Shown here piece by piece: positions 6,612-9,346 of a stretch of 9,346 nucleotides of DNA. Position numbers and translations under genes: made by a program. Below the pieces are notes generated by a model that had not been told where the DNA came from, did no database searches, and saw nothing but the letters and a program-made list of their open reading frames with translations. Source of the stretch: an uncultured Gammaproteobacteria bacterium (GTDB lineage: Bacteria; Pseudomonadota; Gammaproteobacteria; CAIUAS01); NCBI GenBank assembly GCA_903897205.1, contig CAIUAS010000183.1, forward strand, positions 1 through 9,346, read 5' to 3'. Numbering within the stretch: the first letter of the stretch is position 1; each line of letters starts with the position of its first letter.

Positions 6612-7296
6612 TACGGATGATAAACCAGTATTAGTATGCCAAGATTTAACAAAAGTTTTTCATGATGGCGATTTATACGTGGAAGTATTGCAACGCGTTA
6701 ATTTGGCAGTTAAAAAAGGGGAGCGCTTAGCTATTGTAGGTTCATCGGGAGCAGGGAAGAGTACGCTATTACATATCCTAGGTGGACTCGATAAACCCAA
6801 TTCTGGCCATGTTTATGTGGCAGGCCAAGATATGACAAAATTAAGTGATGCCGCACGTAGTCGCTTACGTAATCGTACCTTAGGATTTATCTATCAATTT
6901 CACCATCTATTGCCAGAATTTACTGTTTTAGAAAATGTATGCATGCCCTTATTATTGCGTCAAATGCCCTTGAAAGAAGCAGAAGACAAAGCTTTTGCTT
7001 TATTAGAAAAAGTAGGCTTAGCTAAACGTTATAAGCATAAATTAGCTGAACTATCCGGTGGAGAACGACAGCGTACGGCTATTGTACGCGCGCTGGTTTC
7101 TGACCCCGTTTGCGTCTTAGCAGATGAGCCAACCGGCAATCTTGACAAGCGAACCGCTGAGCGTGTTTATGAAACCATGCTAGAGCTTAATCAATCACTC
7201 AATACTAGCTTGATTATTGTCACACACGATATGCATTTAGCTGAAAAGATGGACCGTATTTATGTCTTAGAAAATGGAAACCTTAAAAACTACTAA
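6604..7296 (+). CDS. lolD: Lipoprotein-releasing system ATP-binding protein LolD
   Basis: Cytoplasmic ATPase that powers lipoprotein release by the LolC/E-type permease encoded just before it. All ABC motifs are present in 230 residues, the normal length: Walker A GSSGAGKST (46-54), a Q-loop GFIYQFHHLLPEFTVLENV (~94-112) characteristic of LolD, signature LSGGE (150-154), Walker B VLADEPTGNLD (171-181, Glu175) and H-loop His208. The ATG at 6604 lies within the last codons of lolC (8-base overlap), with GAGG about 10 bases upstream, so translation is probably coupled. No second permease gene follows; comEC comes next. Confidence 0.95.
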   Translation: MNNTDDKPVLVCQDLTKVFHDGDLYVEVLQRVNLAVKKGERLAIVGSSGAGKSTLLHILGGLDKPNSGHVYVAGQDMTKLSDAARSRLRNRTLGFIYQFHHLLPEFTVLENVCMPLLLRQMPLKEAEDKAFALLEKVGLAKRYKHKLAELSGGERQRTAIVRALVSDPVCVLADEPTGNLDKRTAERVYETMLELNQSLNTSLIIVTHDMHLAEKMDRIYVLENGNLKNY

Positions 7297-7301
7297 TTTG
7301 G

Positions 7302-7330
7302 TTGTTATTCTTACGGATTATAGTTATGCT
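7302..7330 (+). promoter_or_regulatory. Possible promoter for comEC
   Basis: In the 65-base gap between lolD and comEC, TTGTTA (7302-7307) and TATGCT (7325-7330) are spaced by 17 bases, each 4 of 6 to consensus. An alternative -10 box TATAGT (7319-7324) has no good -35 partner. No terminator is seen in the gap, so comEC may also be read from the lol promoter. Confidence 0.3.
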
Positions 7331-7361
7331 CTAATTCATTAATTATATTCATTGAAGAATA

Positions 7362-9346
7362 ATGTTGCTATTTGCTTTGGCTTATTTATTAGGCAACACC
7401 TGCCTTTTAGCTTTTAACCATTTGCCCAGCATCCTGTGGTTCCCGCCATTACTTAGCATTACTGTATTAGCTTCATTACTCACAAAGGATCGCGTTCGCT
7501 ATAACTTCATTTTATTGATAGCCTTTCTCGGTGGGCTAACTTTGGCAACTTTCTCTGCCAAGCAGGTTTTGCAAAACACAATCCCCGCTGAATTTATTAA
7601 CAGAGCGTTAATCGCAATCGGTACGATAGATTCAATCCCTGCAGAAAAAAATAACCAAACGACTTTCATCCTAAGGATTAAGCAAATAAAGACTGATGAA
7701 CGTATTTATAACAAACCCATCCAACTGCGTTTAAGCTGGTATTTTGCTCCGCAAACATTAAAGGTAGGGGACAATTGGCAATTAGCCATTCGCTTAAAGA
7801 GTATGCCTATTACATCGAATGCGGGTGGTTTTGATTATCGACAGTGGTTGTTTGAAGAAAGAATATCAGCCTTAGGATATGTGCAAACAAACAAAAACAA
7901 TATTTTATTAAATAGCACATTTCATATTAAGTTAATCGATAAGCTTCGCGAGCATATCGCTCACGGCATTCAAATAAGCTTAAATGGTAAGCCATTAGTG
8001 GGATTAATTGAAGCGCTCGCAGTCGGCGTGCGGGGTGATATCACAGAAGAACAATGGGATATTTTACGCGGCACAGGTACGAATCATTTATTTGCAATCG
8101 CCGGTTTGCATATTGGATTTGTCAGTGGATTTATTTATTTTTTAATTAGCTTTTGCTGGCGTCGATTAGGACGCTTACCACTTTATTTGCCTACACCTAT
8201 CGCAGCAGTATTAGGTTCTTTATTAAGTGCCATTATCTATAGTGCATTAGCTGGATTTTCACTGCCTACTCAGCGGGCAATTATCATGCTAATCGTATTC
8301 CTGCTCGCCACTTTATTTCGTAAAAAAATTCCTTTATGGCATTCATGGAGCCTGGCACTGATAGCTGTGCTTGCTTATGATCCATTAACGATATTATCTG
8401 CCAGTTTTTGGATGTCATTTAGTGCAGTCGCGTTAATTATTTATGGTATTAGTGGTCGCTTACAGCAAAAGGGAATTTGGCGGCATTGGCTTTATCCGCA
8501 ATGGGTAATTGCTGTTGGCTTAATTCCTATTAGCTTATTATTTTTTCAGCAAACCTCATTAGCAAATTTCGCTGCCAATGCGCTTGCAATACCTTGGATA
8601 GGTTTGTTCGTATTACCGCTAAGCTTACTAGGAGGAATCAGCTGGATAATATCACCAACTCTGGGCCAATTAATTTTACTAGGCGCCGAAAAATTACTCT
8701 CTCTTATTTGGCCTATATTAGCTGCAATAACTAAATTAAATTGGTTACAGTGGCATGCTTATATTGCTAGCAATTGGATATTAGTTAGCTCGCTTATTTC
8801 AGTGATAGTGATATTAGCACCCAAAGGCATACCTGGTCGTTGGTTAGGGCTATTATGGGCATTGCCGCTCATTTTATGGCAACCAGCAAAACCCAAGCTA
8901 GGCGAAATACAAATAAGTGTACTTAACATAAATGCAGGCATGCTAGTGGTTGTTCGCACGCAAACGCATGTTTTAATTTATGAAAGCGCGGTAAAGCCAA
9001 CATTAAATGCAACAATATTATTGCCTTTCTTGCAATATTTAGGCATCAAAAAAATTGATAGTTTAATTATTAATTTAAGCACCTCTCAAAGCAGCAATAT
9101 TTTTTCTTTGCTTGATTTAATACCTGTTAAGCAGATTTTCATTAATAAAATTAATGCGGATGTAACAGGTAATATCCTAGTTTGTAATAATAAATTTCAA
9201 TGGATGGAAGCGGGCAGCTCTTTCAGCGTTAATAGTACGCTTAGCGAGCATAAAAAAATAAACACCTGTTCATTAAGCATTTCTCAACCTAATATTAATA
9301 TATTAATCAATGATTTTATTTTAGCAGGTAAAATCGATAACAATTA
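7362..9346 (+). CDS. comEC: ComEC/Rec2-family DNA uptake channel with a degenerate metallo-beta-lactamase-like domain (3' end missing)
   Basis: Inner-membrane channel that carries single-stranded DNA into the cytoplasm in natural transformation. The frame is open from ATG 7362 to the window end (661 codons, no stop), so the C-terminus is cut off by the window. An in-frame TGA at 7353-7355 bars an earlier start. Domains in order: N-terminal membrane helices (~1-60), an OB-like DUF4131 region (~65-200, with FDYRQWLFEERISALGY), then the competence channel domain (~220-500) with LRGTGTNHLFAIAGLHIG (His242, His250) and LAGFSLPTQRAIIM (Arg305), both well conserved. From ~515 follows the region that in most ComEC proteins is a metallo-beta-lactamase-like nuclease domain. 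Here the expected LDVGQG reads LNINAG (521-526), YDTG reads YESA (540-543), and SHxDxDH reads NLSTSQS (571-577), so the metal ligands are gone. The fold pattern (LLPFLQYLGIKKIDSLII, CSLSI) is still recognisable. It probably binds no metal and has no nuclease activity. Confidence 0.9.
   Translation, partial: MLLFALAYLLGNTCLLAFNHLPSILWFPPLLSITVLASLLTKDRVRYNFILLIAFLGGLTLATFSAKQVLQNTIPAEFINRALIAIGTIDSIPAEKNNQTTFILRIKQIKTDERIYNKPIQLRLSWYFAPQTLKVGDNWQLAIRLKSMPITSNAGGFDYRQWLFEERISALGYVQTNKNNILLNSTFHIKLIDKLREHIAHGIQISLNGKPLVGLIEALAVGVRGDITEEQWDILRGTGTNHLFAIAGLHIGFVSGFIYFLISFCWRRLGRLPLYLPTPIAAVLGSLLSAIIYSALAGFSLPTQRAIIMLIVFLLATLFRKKIPLWHSWSLALIAVLAYDPLTILSASFWMSFSAVALIIYGISGRLQQKGIWRHWLYPQWVIAVGLIPISLLFFQQTSLANFAANALAIPWIGLFVLPLSLLGGISWIISPTLGQLILLGAEKLLSLIWPILAAITKLNWLQWHAYIASNWILVSSLISVIVILAPKGIPGRWLGLLWALPLILWQPAKPKLGEIQISVLNINAGMLVVVRTQTHVLIYESAVKPTLNATILLPFLQYLGIKKIDSLIINLSTSQSSNIFSLLDLIPVKQIFINKINADVTGNILVCNNKFQWMEAGSSFSVNSTLSEHKKINTCSLSISQPNINILINDFILAGKIDNN

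Noticed and set aside
8759..8959. 66-codon minus-strand frame within comEC
   Set aside because: Antisense to a continuous ComEC reading frame that covers the whole stretch.
1..9346. Mobile elements, CRISPR arrays, tRNA or rRNA genes
   Set aside because: No transposase-like frame, direct-repeat array, terminal repeats, cloverleaf or rRNA-like segment was seen; nearly all sequence is explained by conserved genes.

Overview
The window looks like a chromosomal stretch of a low-GC gammaproteobacterium. The closest overall feel is Legionellales-like, but this rests on gene content and AT-rich codon use, not on any marker gene. It carries Gram-negative envelope genes (a lipoprotein-sorting Lol transporter and a type I secretion system), an ABC-F protein of the YheS type and a ComEC DNA-uptake channel. 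No mobile element, CRISPR array, tRNA or rRNA was seen.

Layout. Positions 1-306 hold the 3' end of an ABC-F ATPase gene (+). Positions 396-1520 encode a GAF + HD-GYP protein, a predicted cyclic-di-GMP phosphodiesterase (+). It converges on a minus-strand type I secretion operon that reads from 5089 down to 1587. This operon is a LapB-type ABC exporter followed by a LapC/HlyD-type membrane fusion protein, with a clear intrinsic terminator at 1571-1602. The exporter gene is split by one in-frame TAA at 4658-4660. Upstream lies a C39-like domain of 143 residues, and downstream lies the membrane + ATPase part of 549 residues. A divergent intergenic region (5090-5360) holds a consensus-like promoter for the secretion operon and a perfect 14-bp hairpin. 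On the plus strand follow a LolC/E-family permease (5361-6611), lolD (6604-7296) and comEC (7362 to the window end, 3' incomplete).

How the genes work together. The Lol proteins extract outer-membrane lipoproteins from the inner membrane. Only one LolC/E-type permease is visible, so a LolF-type homodimeric permease with LolD is possible. The secretion pair would form the inner-membrane part of a one-step exporter for large RTX-type adhesins or proteins; the TolC-type outer-membrane partner and the substrate are not in the window. The c-di-GMP phosphodiesterase sits next to a secretion system of the family whose substrates are often controlled by c-di-GMP, but a link here is only inferred.

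Most notable points: (1) the ComEC C-terminal metallo-beta-lactamase-like domain has lost the whole HxDxDH metal-binding motif, although the channel domain is well conserved; (2) the LapB-type exporter is cut by a single in-frame stop with conserved coding sequence on both sides; (3) a perfect hairpin lies in a divergent promoter region, where a terminator would not be expected.
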